Positions 7,857 to 15,869 are shown, counted from the first letter of the stretch. The stretch: 31,400 nucleotides of DNA from CAZFQD01 sp964520885 (GCA_964520885.1 CAZFQD010000010.1:1-31400), one strand, 5' to 3'. A program made the numbers and translations. The notes: generated from the sequence alone by a model not told the origin.

Positions 7857-8023
7857 TTTTTTATTCAATTAACTAAGAAAATTTAAAAAAATCACAAAGT
7901 TTTCCACAGTTTTATAAAAATTGTTGATAATTTCATCCCCAAAATACTTTCTTCCCCACTGTTTCCCATGGTTTGCTGTTATTTGTCCTTTAAAAAATGG
8001 GGAAACTTAAAAAAATTAAAGAG
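7857..8023. other. Gene-free divergent intergenic region with scattered motif boxes
   Basis: No gene is seen in the roughly 410 bp between the TPR lipoprotein and the aldolase. The middle part holds two one-mismatch DnaA-box-like sequences facing each other (TTTTCCACA at 7900-7908; complement of TTATCAACA at 7922-7930). It also holds four TGGGRA-type boxes (7936-7941, 7953-7958 and 7963-7968 on minus; 7998-8003 on plus). No known regulon could be assigned. Confidence 0.35.
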
Positions 8024-8051
8024 TTGACTATTTGAAAAAAATCATTATAAT
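8024..8051 (+). promoter_or_regulatory. Predicted sigma-A promoter of the aldolase-araC operon
   Basis: -35 TTGACT (8024-8029) and -10 TATAAT (8046-8051) with 16-bp spacing, close to consensus. The perfect palindrome at 8052-8068 starts at the next base. Confidence 0.8.
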
Positions 8052-8068
8052 AAAAGTGTTACACTTTT
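8052..8068. promoter_or_regulatory. Palindromic operator-like site at the transcription start
   Basis: AAAAGTGTTACACTTTT is a perfect 8-bp inverted repeat around a single T. It abuts the -10 box and covers the expected start site, the classical place for a repressor. The regulator is unknown; the AraC-type protein encoded downstream is a candidate, although AraC sites are usually direct repeats further upstream. Confidence 0.6.
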
Positions 8069-8147
8069 CAAGTATAATTATATTGTAGTTATACCACGAA
8101 TATTAATTAAATTTATCTATTGGAAAATGAAAGGGTTGAAACTTATA

Positions 8148-9137
8148 ATGAGTATTTTAGAAAAAATAGAAAAAAGAGGGACTTGGCTGACATATAGACC
8201 GGATATTAAGGTGCTCGATTGCACTATTAGAGATGGTGGTTTAGTAAATAATTTTGATTTTACTAATGAATTTATTTTAACTTTATATAAAACCTGTGAA
8301 AAAGCAGGTGTTGACTATATGGAATTTGGATATAAAGCAGATAAAAAGATTTTTTCGCCCTCAACAAATGGCAAGTGGAAATTTACTACTGAAGAAGACA
8401 TTAGAAATATTATTACAGAACCATCTTTTACATTAAAAATATCAGTTATGGCAGATGCAGAACGAACTGATTATCATCAAGATATTCTGCCAAAAGAAAA
8501 CAGTGTTGTTGATTTAGTTCGTATTGCAACTTATATTCATCAAATTCCTACTGCTATTGAAATGATTAAAGACGCACACAGTAAAGGGTATGAAACATCA
8601 TTAAATTTAATGTCTATTTCTCTTGTTAGTGAATTTGAATTAGATGAAGCTTTAGATGTTTTAGCAAAAACTGAAGTTGACACTATTTATTTAGTTGATA
8701 GTTTTGGTGCTTTGTATTCTGAACAAATTAGAGCATTAGCCGGTAAATATTTAAAGGTTGCTGAAGGTTGTGGAAAAACAATTGGATTTCACGCTCATAA
8801 TAATCAACAATTAGCATATGCAAATACTATTGAAGCTCTTGTTTTAGGGGTTAGTTATTTAGATGCAACTGTTTCTGGCCTCGGTAGAGGTGCCGGTAAC
8901 TGTCCTATGGAATTGTTATTGGGATTTTTGAAAAATCCAAAATACCACACAAGACCTATTTTAAAATTTATTATGGAACATGTTTTACCTATGAAACAAG
9001 AATATTCTTGGGGCTTTGATATTCCTTATATGATTACAGGACAGTTAAATTTGCACCCTAAGGCAGCAATTGACTTTATGAAAGAAAAAAGGACAGATTA
9101 TATTGAATTTTATGATTCTTTAGTTAATGGCTTTTAG
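8148..9137 (+). CDS. DRE-TIM metallolyase / aldolase (HMGL-like, 4-hydroxy-2-oxovalerate aldolase-type)
   Basis: A 329-aa TIM-barrel enzyme of the HMG-CoA lyase-like superfamily. The first strand carries LDCTIRDGG (about residues 23-31), with the metal-binding Asp and catalytic Arg. Metal-ligand histidines are in GFHAHNNQ, and the Gly-rich VSGLGRGAGNCPMELLLG matches 4-hydroxy-2-oxovalerate aldolases. The family performs carbon-carbon cleavage or condensation on 2-oxo acids; the substrate here is unknown. I chose ATG 8148 (MSILEKIEKRG); an in-frame ATG at 8127 is possible and neither has an ideal ribosome site. It precedes the PocR/AraC regulator by 34 bp, so the two probably form an operon. 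Confidence 0.8.
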   Translation: MSILEKIEKRGTWLTYRPDIKVLDCTIRDGGLVNNFDFTNEFILTLYKTCEKAGVDYMEFGYKADKKIFSPSTNGKWKFTTEEDIRNIITEPSFTLKISVMADAERTDYHQDILPKENSVVDLVRIATYIHQIPTAIEMIKDAHSKGYETSLNLMSISLVSEFELDEALDVLAKTEVDTIYLVDSFGALYSEQIRALAGKYLKVAEGCGKTIGFHAHNNQQLAYANTIEALVLGVSYLDATVSGLGRGAGNCPMELLLGFLKNPKYHTRPILKFIMEHVLPMKQEYSWGFDIPYMITGQLNLHPKAAIDFMKEKRTDYIEFYDSLVNGF

Positions 9138-9171
9138 ATTATTGCCAAAAATAAAAAAGGATGGGATTTTT

Positions 9172-10467
9172 ATGATAAAAAATAATATTCCCTACGATTT
9201 TATAACCGAAAATGTAGACACATTTGTCTCTTCAACAAATGTGTCTTGTTCAATGTTTGATAATGAGGGTAACAAAATATATTGTAATTCAAACAAATTA
9301 AATTCTTGTGAATTTTGTGATTATTTAAGTGAAATTATTGGCGAAAGTTTTTCTTGCGAAAAGGCACATATTTATGGAGCAAGGCAAAGCGAACGATTTT
9401 CTGGCAAATATATTTATTTTTGTCCTATGGGATTAGCACATTTTTGCTCCCCATTGGTTATTGATGCTAAGTGTATTGCCTATCTAACTGGAGGACCTTT
9501 ATTGATAATTGAAAAAAATGAATTTGTTGAGTTTGACCTTGGAGAAAAATATAAATTGTCCAAACAACAAAAAGATGAATTATACAAAAAACTTAGTAAA
9601 ATTGAAACTCAAGAGCCTGATAGACTAAGCCGTTTATCTAATATGTTATTTATATTGGCTTCATATATTTGCGGAGTTGAGTCTTATAAACTATTTAATT
9701 CTGGGGATTTTGATGAACAGCAAAATAAAATAAGCCAATATATTCATGAATTAAAAATCAACACTTCGGTTGATGAAAGCCCATCTTCCTACCCCATTAA
9801 CAAAGAAAAAGAACTTTTAACCGCCATTTCTGCTGGAGATAAGCAAGATTCAGGTCGCCTATTAAATGAAATTTTAGGGCATATTTTCTTTGCTTCAGGT
9901 GGCAATTTCAGTATTATAAAGGCGAGAATTTTGGAACTTGTTGTGCTTCTTTCGAGGGCAGCTTTAGAAGGCGGAGCAGATATTGAGCAAATATTCGGCT
10001 TAAATTATATGTATTTAAAAGAGATTAATGCTTTAAAAACGATTGATGAAATGTCGTATTGGTTATCAAATATTATGGTTCGTTTTACTAAATCAGTATT
10101 TACTTTTGTGGATGTTAAGCATACTGATGTTATTTTTAAAGCTGTGGACTATATTAAAAGAAACTATCAAAATAAAATCTCTTTAGATGAAGTTGCAAGC
10201 AAGGTTTTCTTATCTCCTTCATATTTTAGCAAGATTTTTAAAGATGAAATGAATTGCAATTTCAACATTTACTTAAACAGGGTTAGAATTGAAAAAAGCA
10301 AGATGTTGCTTTTGTCGGATAAGGTTAATTTAACCAATATTTCAGCAGAGGTTGGCTTTGAAGACCAAAGCTATTTTTCAAAAGTGTTTAAAAAGGTTAC
10401 CGGTGTTCCACCGGGAAAATTCAGAGAGAGCAGAGGACAGATAAAGCAGGAAAAGATTGAAAATTGA
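9172..10467 (+). CDS. AraC-family regulator with PocR sensor domain
   Basis: A 431-aa regulator. The N-terminal region (about 1-160) matches the PocR ligand-binding domain, with conserved cysteines in SCEFC, FSCEKAH and FCPMGLAHFCSPL. The C-terminal 100 residues hold two helix-turn-helix units of AraC type, with SLDEVASKVFLSPSYFSKIFK and DQSYFSKVFKKVTGVPPGKFR. PocR domains sense small molecules; PocR itself controls propanediol use. The start at 9172 has AAGGATGGG upstream; the frame is open from 9127. Its stop codon lies inside a short heptad repeat (10456-10476). Confidence 0.88.
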   Translation: MIKNNIPYDFITENVDTFVSSTNVSCSMFDNEGNKIYCNSNKLNSCEFCDYLSEIIGESFSCEKAHIYGARQSERFSGKYIYFCPMGLAHFCSPLVIDAKCIAYLTGGPLLIIEKNEFVEFDLGEKYKLSKQQKDELYKKLSKIETQEPDRLSRLSNMLFILASYICGVESYKLFNSGDFDEQQNKISQYIHELKINTSVDESPSSYPINKEKELLTAISAGDKQDSGRLLNEILGHIFFASGGNFSIIKARILELVVLLSRAALEGGADIEQIFGLNYMYLKEINALKTIDEMSYWLSNIMVRFTKSVFTFVDVKHTDVIFKAVDYIKRNYQNKISLDEVASKVFLSPSYFSKIFKDEMNCNFNIYLNRVRIEKSKMLLLSDKVNLTNISAEVGFEDQSYFSKVFKKVTGVPPGKFRESRGQIKQEKIEN

Positions 10468-10476
10468 CAATTAATT
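10456..10476. repeat. Heptad repeat ATTGAAA / ATTGACA / ATTAATT at the end of the AraC gene
   Basis: Three 7-bp units in phase begin at 10456. The second unit contains the TGA stop of the regulator. It is short, so taken alone it is weak evidence; it gains weight from the similar 7-bp-period stretches elsewhere in the window. Confidence 0.45.
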
Positions 10477-10484
10477 TTCTTGTA

Positions 10485-10508
10485 GGGTGTCGCCGCCTTC
10501 GGCGACCC
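10485..10508. repeat. Small GC-rich hairpin
   Basis: GGG(TG)TCGCC and GGCGACCC form a strong stem with a 2-nt bulge and loop GCCTTC, in otherwise very AT-rich DNA. It follows the heptads at 10456 and lacks a T-run. It resembles other short GC hairpins in this window (19329-19369, 22074-22088, 25422-25476). Confidence 0.6.
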
Positions 10509-10550
10509 GTAATAATGAACAATTAAATCAAACATTTAGAAAAAAAGGTC

Positions 10551-10579
10551 TTGTTAATAAAATTTAATAATGATATAAT
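10551..10579 (+). promoter_or_regulatory. Predicted promoter of the LRR lipoprotein gene
   Basis: -35 TTGTTA (10551-10556), 17-bp spacer, -10 TATAAT (10574-10579). Its position rules out the in-frame starts inside it and supports the start at 10614. Confidence 0.75.
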
Positions 10580-10613
10580 ATTCATATATATTTGGTTAAA
10601 GAAGGGGAAAGTG

Positions 10614-11615
10614 ATGAAAAAAAAGGCGGGTATTATATTATCATTATTCATTTTTGCATCTATTTTGTCTGGATGTAATATTATTTCAAAAAAAGCTTCT
10701 CAATCTTCTTGGAATTTTCAAAGCAGTAAAAATTTTTCTGTGTTTTCCTCTTCATCAATAAATTCATCAATAAGTTCTTCAAGCAATATTTCTTCAACAA
10801 TGCTTTCATCAGCAGCAGACAATTCTCCTATAATTAAAAATGATACTTCAGGAATACCTGATGCTTTGCTTTATAAAGCAATATTAAAAGCATTAGATAA
10901 AGTTCAAGATGAAGAATTTACTCAAAATGAAGCATTGTCTTTAACCTTTTTGAGTTATGGATTTAATACTGAAAAAATCAAAGACATTAAAGGAATTGAA
11001 AAATTAAAAAATTTGAGTTTTTTGCATTTAGCAGGAAATGAAATAACTGATATTTCTCCTATTGTTAATTTAAAAAAATTAAAATCTTTAAATTTAGATA
11101 ATAACAAAATCTCAGATATTTCAGTAGCTAAGGAATTTACAGGTTTAGAAATTATATATTTTTCATATAACAAAATTTCTGATATTTCTCCGCTTTCAAA
11201 TCTTAACAATTTAAAAGAACTTTATTTGTGGTATAATAGCATAGAAGATATTTCTCCTTTATTAAACTTGAAAAATTTAAACTCATTAAATATTGAAAGC
11301 AATTTAATTAATATGTCAGACCAAAAAACAATAGATGCAATAAACAATTTAAAAAGCAAGATAAATCGTTTTGGAATAGGACTACAAGGAGTAAAGAATA
11401 CTCAATTACAATATTATTCTCCCGTTCATCTATATATTGGCAAACAACAAACATTAAATGAACAGGAAAATATATTTTATGTAAAAGCAACATTAAATGA
11501 TCAAGAAATAGAATTAGATAAATATTATGAATTAAAGGAAACTAAAAAATATAAATTAGAAATGTGGGACAATCTTAAAACTTATTATTCCGTCACTTTT
11601 AAAATATTAAATTAA
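10614..11615 (+). CDS. Leucine-rich-repeat lipoprotein (internalin-like repeats)
   Basis: A 333-aa secreted lipoprotein. The signal MKKKAGIILSLFIFASILSG ends at the lipidated Cys21. Residues about 25-75 are a Ser-rich spacer, of the kind also seen in the TPR lipoprotein. About four internalin-type 22-residue LRRs follow (pattern L-L-L-x-N-I-x-D-I-x-P, as in LSFLHLAGNEITDISPI). A beta-rich C-terminal part of about 100 residues is not recognised. ATG 10614 has AAGGGGAAAGTG upstream. LRR lipoproteins bind proteins at the cell surface; the partner is unknown. No clear terminator follows. Confidence 0.8.
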   Translation: MKKKAGIILSLFIFASILSGCNIISKKASQSSWNFQSSKNFSVFSSSSINSSISSSSNISSTMLSSAADNSPIIKNDTSGIPDALLYKAILKALDKVQDEEFTQNEALSLTFLSYGFNTEKIKDIKGIEKLKNLSFLHLAGNEITDISPIVNLKKLKSLNLDNNKISDISVAKEFTGLEIIYFSYNKISDISPLSNLNNLKELYLWYNSIEDISPLLNLKNLNSLNIESNLINMSDQKTIDAINNLKSKINRFGIGLQGVKNTQLQYYSPVHLYIGKQQTLNEQENIFYVKATLNDQEIELDKYYELKETKKYKLEMWDNLKTYYSVTFKILN

Positions 11616-11672
11616 AAAAGTTGGGCATTTTATATTGCAATTTAATAATTTAATAGAAAATCAAAAAAACTA

Positions 11673-11701
11673 TTTACATTTTAAAAAAGTTGTGATATAA
11701 T
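11673..11701 (+). promoter_or_regulatory. Predicted promoter of the sortase cluster
   Basis: -35 TTTACA (11673-11678), 17-bp spacer, extended -10 TGATATAAT (TATAAT 11696-11701). Transcription would start near 11708, which excludes the TTG at 11706 as the start of the first gene. Confidence 0.75.
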
Positions 11702-11765
11702 TTAATTGTATAATTGTCTAAACAATGCAAATTATTATAAAATTTTTATTAAGGATGTGAAAACT

Positions 11766-12344
11766 TTGAAAAAAATGTTAGCTATTTTCTTTGGTATTAT
11801 TATATCAGTTTCATTATTTTCTTCTCAAGTTTTAGCAATTACAGAAACTCAGTTTATTGATTATTTAAAGCAAAATGATTTTGCTCAAGAGTATATTACT
11901 TATGCACAAAATCATTTTAAGTCTTATAATTATACTTCAGCTCAACTCGATTCTTTGAAGATTTACACTGATAATGTGCTTGAAATTGCTATGGCAAAAA
12001 ATCCCGAGGTAATAACTCAAGGTTCAACTAAGTTTGATAAAAGCAAATTCACAAATGCTGAAGAAGACCAAATTATTGAATATGTTATTAAAGGTGCCGA
12101 AGCATTAGGATTAACTGCTGTAGTTACAAGAGGAGCCGACAGTATTCGTTATGTAGAATTTTATAATAAGGCAGGCAAGAAAATTGGTAGTGTTCAACCT
12201 AAGTATAATGTTCTTAAATATACTGATGGGACATTAGCATCTGTAAATAATTATATTTATTTTTCTTTATTAATTATTGGGCTTTTAGCAATAGCAACAG
12301 TTGTTTTAAAAAAGGTAATTGCAAAAAAGGAAGTTACTATTTAG
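11766..12344 (+). CDS. Secreted protein with C-terminal sorting-signal-like anchor
   Basis: A 192-aa protein starting at TTG 11766 (AAGGA 10 nt upstream). Residues 1-25 form a signal peptide (LFSSQVLA cleavage region). The mature part is hydrophilic and not recognised. The C-terminus has the layout of a cell-wall sorting signal: a short motif (LKYTDG, residues 150-155), a hydrophobic segment and a basic tail (KKVIAKK). The motif is not a canonical LPxTG. The next gene encodes a sortase, so this protein may be its substrate with a divergent motif; otherwise it is a simple membrane-anchored protein. Confidence 0.6.
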   Translation: MKKMLAIFFGIIISVSLFSSQVLAITETQFIDYLKQNDFAQEYITYAQNHFKSYNYTSAQLDSLKIYTDNVLEIAMAKNPEVITQGSTKFDKSKFTNAEEDQIIEYVIKGAEALGLTAVVTRGADSIRYVEFYNKAGKKIGSVQPKYNVLKYTDGTLASVNNYIYFSLLIIGLLAIATVVLKKVIAKKEVTI

Positions 12345-12347
12345 TCT

Positions 12348-13058
12348 ATGTTATTTATTAAAGTTTATAAGGTTTTAATTAAATATTTATTGAAATGCTT
12401 AATCACTCCGATATGTATTACTATCGGAGTGGTTTTAGTTGTATTTGTTTTATTTAATTCAAAAATATCTTTAGTCTATGCTTATACAAATATGCTGGTG
12501 TTTTATGAGCCGGAAAGTGATGAAAATTTATATAATCAAGCTATAACACCCATAGTTACATTAAATCCTATTGAAGAGGGAAAAGAGCCTACCGAAGTAG
12601 AAATAAAATATCCTGAATTTGGAGTAAAGTTTGCTGAACTTACTATTGAAGATTTGGATTATAAAAATGGTTCGGTTTTTAATTGCGATGATTATGCCCA
12701 ATTAAAATTTGGTTGGGGACGGTCATTTTTTTCTAGGTATCCGGGGGAAGGCGGTAAAATTGTTCTTGCAGGTCATTTAGTCATATATAGAAGATTGATA
12801 AATATTAGGATAGGAATAGAAATTGTTTTAAAAACCACTTATGGAACCTATAAATATAAAGTTACCGAAACTAACATTGTGGACCCAATTAACAATACGG
12901 TCATGCAAACGGATGATTCTAAGGAAAGATTAATTTTATATATTTGTTTACCTGCAGAAGAATTGGGAAAGGAAACAAAAAGATTTGTGGTTACAAGTGA
13001 ATTAACAAAAGGACCAAAGGGTATAAATATTCCTTTTGAAGATACAAACGGAGGTTAG
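12348..13058 (+). CDS. Sortase (class D-like transpeptidase)
   Basis: A 236-aa membrane-anchored sortase. One transmembrane helix lies at about residues 17-37. The catalytic set is complete: His143 (VLAGHLV), Cys200 (ILYICLP, the family TLxTC-type strand) and Arg212 (TKRFVV). Sortases cut a C-terminal sorting motif and join the protein to the cell wall or to another protein. The start lies 3 bp after the preceding stop with no good ribosome site, so translation is probably coupled. It is followed 5 bp later by a membrane protein gene. Class assignment is from overall layout and is tentative. Confidence 0.85.
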   Translation: MLFIKVYKVLIKYLLKCLITPICITIGVVLVVFVLFNSKISLVYAYTNMLVFYEPESDENLYNQAITPIVTLNPIEEGKEPTEVEIKYPEFGVKFAELTIEDLDYKNGSVFNCDDYAQLKFGWGRSFFSRYPGEGGKIVLAGHLVIYRRLINIRIGIEIVLKTTYGTYKYKVTETNIVDPINNTVMQTDDSKERLILYICLPAEELGKETKRFVVTSELTKGPKGINIPFEDTNGG

Positions 13059-13063
13059 GTATT

Positions 13064-13903
13064 TTGAAATATATTAAGTTTTCATTACAAAAAATTATTT
13101 GTGCCATTATCTGCGTTTTATTAACGGTTTTGGTATTGATTTTAAACTTTAATGTAGTTTTCATAAAGAAAAACCTCATTAAAAATATTAATGCTGATTA
13201 CATAAGTATGCAAAAGACAAAACTTAATAGTGATTTGCAGTCGGTTTGCTATGCTAATGGTGTCAAATATGAACTATTTAATGATTTAATTACAGATGAT
13301 ATTATTATTAAGAACAATAAAGAGTATTTAAATTCAGTTTTTGATTATATAGAAGGGAAAGTTCCCAATATCATTGAATTTACAAATACTGCAAATAAAT
13401 TTGAGATTTCTATAAAAGAAATATTAATGGAATATTATTCTTTAGAATTCGGAAAAGAAGAATATACTATAAATGAAAATTCTATTAATAACTTTGCAAA
13501 TTTAGAAAAAGCAAATTTTTCTCATTCGGTTGTCCCTATTTTGGGGTTTGGAACCTTTGTAAATTATCTAAAAAAATATAGTTTGGCAATTAAAGTTTTA
13601 CCGTATTATTTGGTTTTGGGGATATTATTATTTTTTCTGCTTTTGATTTTATTTAACAAAAGAAAAAAAGTTAAGTCTTTTATAAATATTCTATATGCAA
13701 CTTCGGCGGCGGGACTAATTTTATCTATATTTAATAGTTTAGCACTTTGGACGATAGTAACAAAAAACACGGCACTTAACTCCTCATACTTAAAAATTAT
13801 AGCTCTAAGTTATACAAAGGTTTCTTTGATAGTAGGAATTTTATTACTATTATTCTCACAAATATTATTAATCATATCATTTAAAAGAAACAAAAATAAT
13901 TAA
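13064..13903 (+). CDS. Multi-pass membrane protein of the sortase cluster, unknown function
   Basis: A 279-aa protein starting at TTG 13064, with GGAGG 9 nt before it. One transmembrane helix at about residues 10-33 is followed by an extracytoplasmic domain of about 130 residues, then three more helices near 175-195, 205-230 and 245-272. I do not recognise a family. The tight spacing (5 bp after the sortase stop) and shared promoter suggest it acts with the sortase or the putative substrate. The operon ends in a strong terminator at 13931. Confidence 0.7.
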   Translation: MKYIKFSLQKIICAIICVLLTVLVLILNFNVVFIKKNLIKNINADYISMQKTKLNSDLQSVCYANGVKYELFNDLITDDIIIKNNKEYLNSVFDYIEGKVPNIIEFTNTANKFEISIKEILMEYYSLEFGKEEYTINENSINNFANLEKANFSHSVVPILGFGTFVNYLKKYSLAIKVLPYYLVLGILLFFLLLILFNKRKKVKSFINILYATSAAGLILSIFNSLALWTIVTKNTALNSSYLKIIALSYTKVSLIVGILLLLFSQILLIISFKRNKNN

Positions 13904-13916
13904 TTATTTTATCAAT

Positions 13917-13946
13917 TGAATATAAACAAGAAAAGCAACAATACTA
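13917..13946 (+). promoter_or_regulatory. Predicted sigma-G (forespore) promoter of spoVA, overlapping a terminator
   Basis: -35 TGAATA (13917-13922), 17-bp spacer, -10 AATACTA (13940-13946). Known sigma-G sites have -35 G-n-A-T-R and -10 CATnnTA about 17-18 bp apart, so one base deviates. The identical hexamer, spacing and heptamer occur before spoVT (30131-30160). The -10 lies in the left arm of the terminator hairpin, and the start site would fall near its loop, about 40 bp before spoVAC. Confidence 0.65.
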
Positions 13947-13975
13947 ATTTATGAAATTAGTATTGTTGCTTTTTT
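13931..13975 (+). terminator. Strong intrinsic terminator of the sortase operon
   Basis: A perfect 20-bp stem (13931-13950 with 13954-13973) with a 3-nt ATG loop, running into T residues. It lies only about 19 bp before the spoVAC start codon and would isolate spoVA from vegetative read-through. Confidence 0.92.
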
Positions 13976-13993
13976 ATGAGGAAGGTATAAGTT

Positions 13994-14440
13994 GTGAAAA
14001 AAATTACAAAAATCACTTACAATAAAATGGTTAAGAAAGAAAATATAAAATCACCTATAATAAAAAATATCATCTTTGCTTTTTTAATTGGTGGAGGAAT
14101 TTGCACTATTGGACAGGCAGTTCAAAATCTTTTTAAACTTTTTGGTTTAGATAAAGATGAGGCTTCAATAGCAACAGCAATAGTTCTGATATTTTTAGGA
14201 GCATTATTTACAGGGATTGGTATTTATGATAAATTAGCAAAATATGCAGGTGCGGGAACATTAGTTCCAATTACAGGTTTTGCAAATGCAATTGTTTCTC
14301 CTGCAATGGAATTTAAGAGCGAGGGAATTGTATTAGGTTTAGCAGTAAAAATGTTTGCAATTGCAGGACCAGTTTTAGTTTTTGGTATTGTCGTTTCAGT
14401 AGTTTATGGGTTAATTATATATATATTTAAACTTGTTTAA
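13994..14440 (+). CDS. spoVAC: Stage V sporulation protein AC
   Basis: A 148-aa membrane protein of the SpoVA complex, which moves calcium-dipicolinate into the forespore and out during germination; SpoVAC is the proposed channel. Several hydrophobic helices are seen, with family motifs GGGICTIGQ, FTGIGIYDKLAKYAGAGT and PITGFANAI. The GTG start at 13994 is preceded by AGGAAGG. It is the first gene of spoVAC-spoVAD-spoVAE. Expression in the forespore is inferred from the promoter pattern at 13917-13946. Confidence 0.95.
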   Translation: MKKITKITYNKMVKKENIKSPIIKNIIFAFLIGGGICTIGQAVQNLFKLFGLDKDEASIATAIVLIFLGALFTGIGIYDKLAKYAGAGTLVPITGFANAIVSPAMEFKSEGIVLGLAVKMFAIAGPVLVFGIVVSVVYGLIIYIFKLV

Positions 14441-14454
14441 AAGGGAGAATTATA

Positions 14455-15465
14455 GTGCTAAAAAGAATAGGAAAATCAACAATAGTATTTAATAATCTTC
14501 CAATTATCAAAGGCTTTTCATCCGTTGTCGGTAAAAAAGAAGGGGATGGACCATTAGGAGGATGTTTTGATTTTGTATCACCTGATGATACCTTTGGGCA
14601 AACTACATTTGAAAAGGCAGAAAGTGCAATGATAAAGGATGCAGTAAATATTGCATTAAATAAAGCGGGATATTTACCAAAAGACATTAATTATATTTTT
14701 GCAGGGGACTTACTCAATCAATGCATAGGTTCAAATTATGGATTAAGGGAACTCGGCATACAATTTTTTGGTTTATATGGTGCTTGTTCTACAATGTCTG
14801 AGGCAATTTCGCTGTCGGCTATGGCTGTAAATGGTGAATTTGCTAAAAATTGCATCGCGGTAACATCATCGCATTTTTGTTCAGCTGAAAGACAATTTCG
14901 TTTTCCATTAGAATATGGTGGGCAAAGAACGGGAACTGCTCAATGGACGGTAACAGGCTCGGGAGCAGTTGTAGTCTCAAATAGTGGAAAAGGGGTAAAA
15001 ATTGCACATTGCACTGTGGGAAAGATAAATGATTTGGGAATAAAAGATGTTAATAATATGGGTGCGGCAATGGCACCTGCGGCGGCACAAACGCTAAGTG
15101 AGTTCTTTATAGATACAAATACAAAACCTCAAAACTATGATTTAATTGTTACGGGAGATTTAGCACAAACAGGCTCATTGCTTTTAAAAAAGCTTCTTTC
15201 TTATGAAGGATATGATTTAAAGGAAAATTATAATGATTGTGGAATATTAATATACAACCAAAAAGAACAAGATGTGCATAGTGGAGGGTCTGGTTGTGGA
15301 TGTAGTGCTGTTGTTTTAACAGGACATATTATTCCAAGAATGTTAGCAGGACAACTTGAAAATGTATTGTTTATTGGAACAGGAGCATTAATGAGTCCAA
15401 CGAGTATTTTGCAAGGGGAAAGCATACCTTCAATTGCTCATTTGGTGCATTTTACTACCAATTAA
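14455..15465 (+). CDS. spoVAD: Stage V sporulation protein AD
   Basis: A 336-aa soluble SpoVA subunit with a thiolase-like fold. In Bacillus it binds dipicolinic acid. Family sequence is clear: PLGGCFDFVSPDDTFGQ, FAGDLLNQC, GLYGACSTMSEA and SSHFCSAERQFRFP. The GTG start at 14455 follows AAGGGAG, 14 bp after spoVAC. The length matches the family and no damage is seen. Confidence 0.96.
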   Translation: MLKRIGKSTIVFNNLPIIKGFSSVVGKKEGDGPLGGCFDFVSPDDTFGQTTFEKAESAMIKDAVNIALNKAGYLPKDINYIFAGDLLNQCIGSNYGLRELGIQFFGLYGACSTMSEAISLSAMAVNGEFAKNCIAVTSSHFCSAERQFRFPLEYGGQRTGTAQWTVTGSGAVVVSNSGKGVKIAHCTVGKINDLGIKDVNNMGAAMAPAAAQTLSEFFIDTNTKPQNYDLIVTGDLAQTGSLLLKKLLSYEGYDLKENYNDCGILIYNQKEQDVHSGGSGCGCSAVVLTGHIIPRMLAGQLENVLFIGTGALMSPTSILQGESIPSIAHLVHFTTN

Positions 15466-15475
15466 GGAGAATTAT

Positions 15476-15829
15476 ATGGATTATTTGAAAGCATTTATTG
15501 TAGGAGGCATTTTATGTGCTATTGGTCAAATATTAATAGATAAAACAAAATTAACACCAGCACGAATATTGGTTATATATGTGACGGGCGGAGTAATATT
15601 AACTGCTTTTGGTCTTTATGAATTTGTAGTAAATTTTGGTGGTGCTGGGGCTACTGTTCCCTTAGTCGGTTTTGGTTATGCCTTAGCAAAAGGCACTATT
15701 AAGGCTGTAAAGGAATATGGCTTAACAGGTGCTTTTTCAGGTGGAGTAACAGCAACTTCGGCAGGAATTTCAGCGGCAGTATTTTTTGGTTATTTAATTG
15801 CAATTATTTTCAAACCAAAGGTCAAATAG
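15476..15829 (+). CDS. spoVAE: Stage V sporulation protein AE (AEb type)
   Basis: A 117-aa membrane protein, third member of the spoVA operon, related to SpoVAC. Motifs include FIVGGILCAIGQ, GLYEFVVNFGGAGATVPL and GFGYALAKG. The ATG at 15476 has AAGGAG upstream; the frame is open further up inside spoVAD but that is not the start. It needs SpoVAC and SpoVAD for dipicolinate uptake. The three-gene arrangement is the minimal clostridial form. Confidence 0.95.
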   Translation: MDYLKAFIVGGILCAIGQILIDKTKLTPARILVIYVTGGVILTAFGLYEFVVNFGGAGATVPLVGFGYALAKGTIKAVKEYGLTGAFSGGVTATSAGISAAVFFGYLIAIIFKPKVK

Positions 15830-15840
15830 ATTATAATTGA

Positions 15841-15869
15841 TTGTAAATATATCTTAAATATGATAATAT
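15841..15869 (+). promoter_or_regulatory. Predicted promoter of mnmA
   Basis: -35 TTGTAA (15841-15846), 17-bp spacer, -10-like TAATAT (15864-15869). The surrounding AT-richness allows alternative -10 boxes. Confidence 0.55.

Noticed and set aside
7900..7930. DnaA-like boxes suggesting a replication origin
   Set aside because: Only two imperfect boxes are present and no dnaA, dnaN or DNA-unwinding element is nearby. A single perfect TTATCCACA at 19383-19391 is likewise isolated.
14427..14687. Minus-strand frame across spoVAC/spoVAD
   Set aside because: It is antisense to the well-supported spoVAD start, with no ribosome site or recognisable protein.
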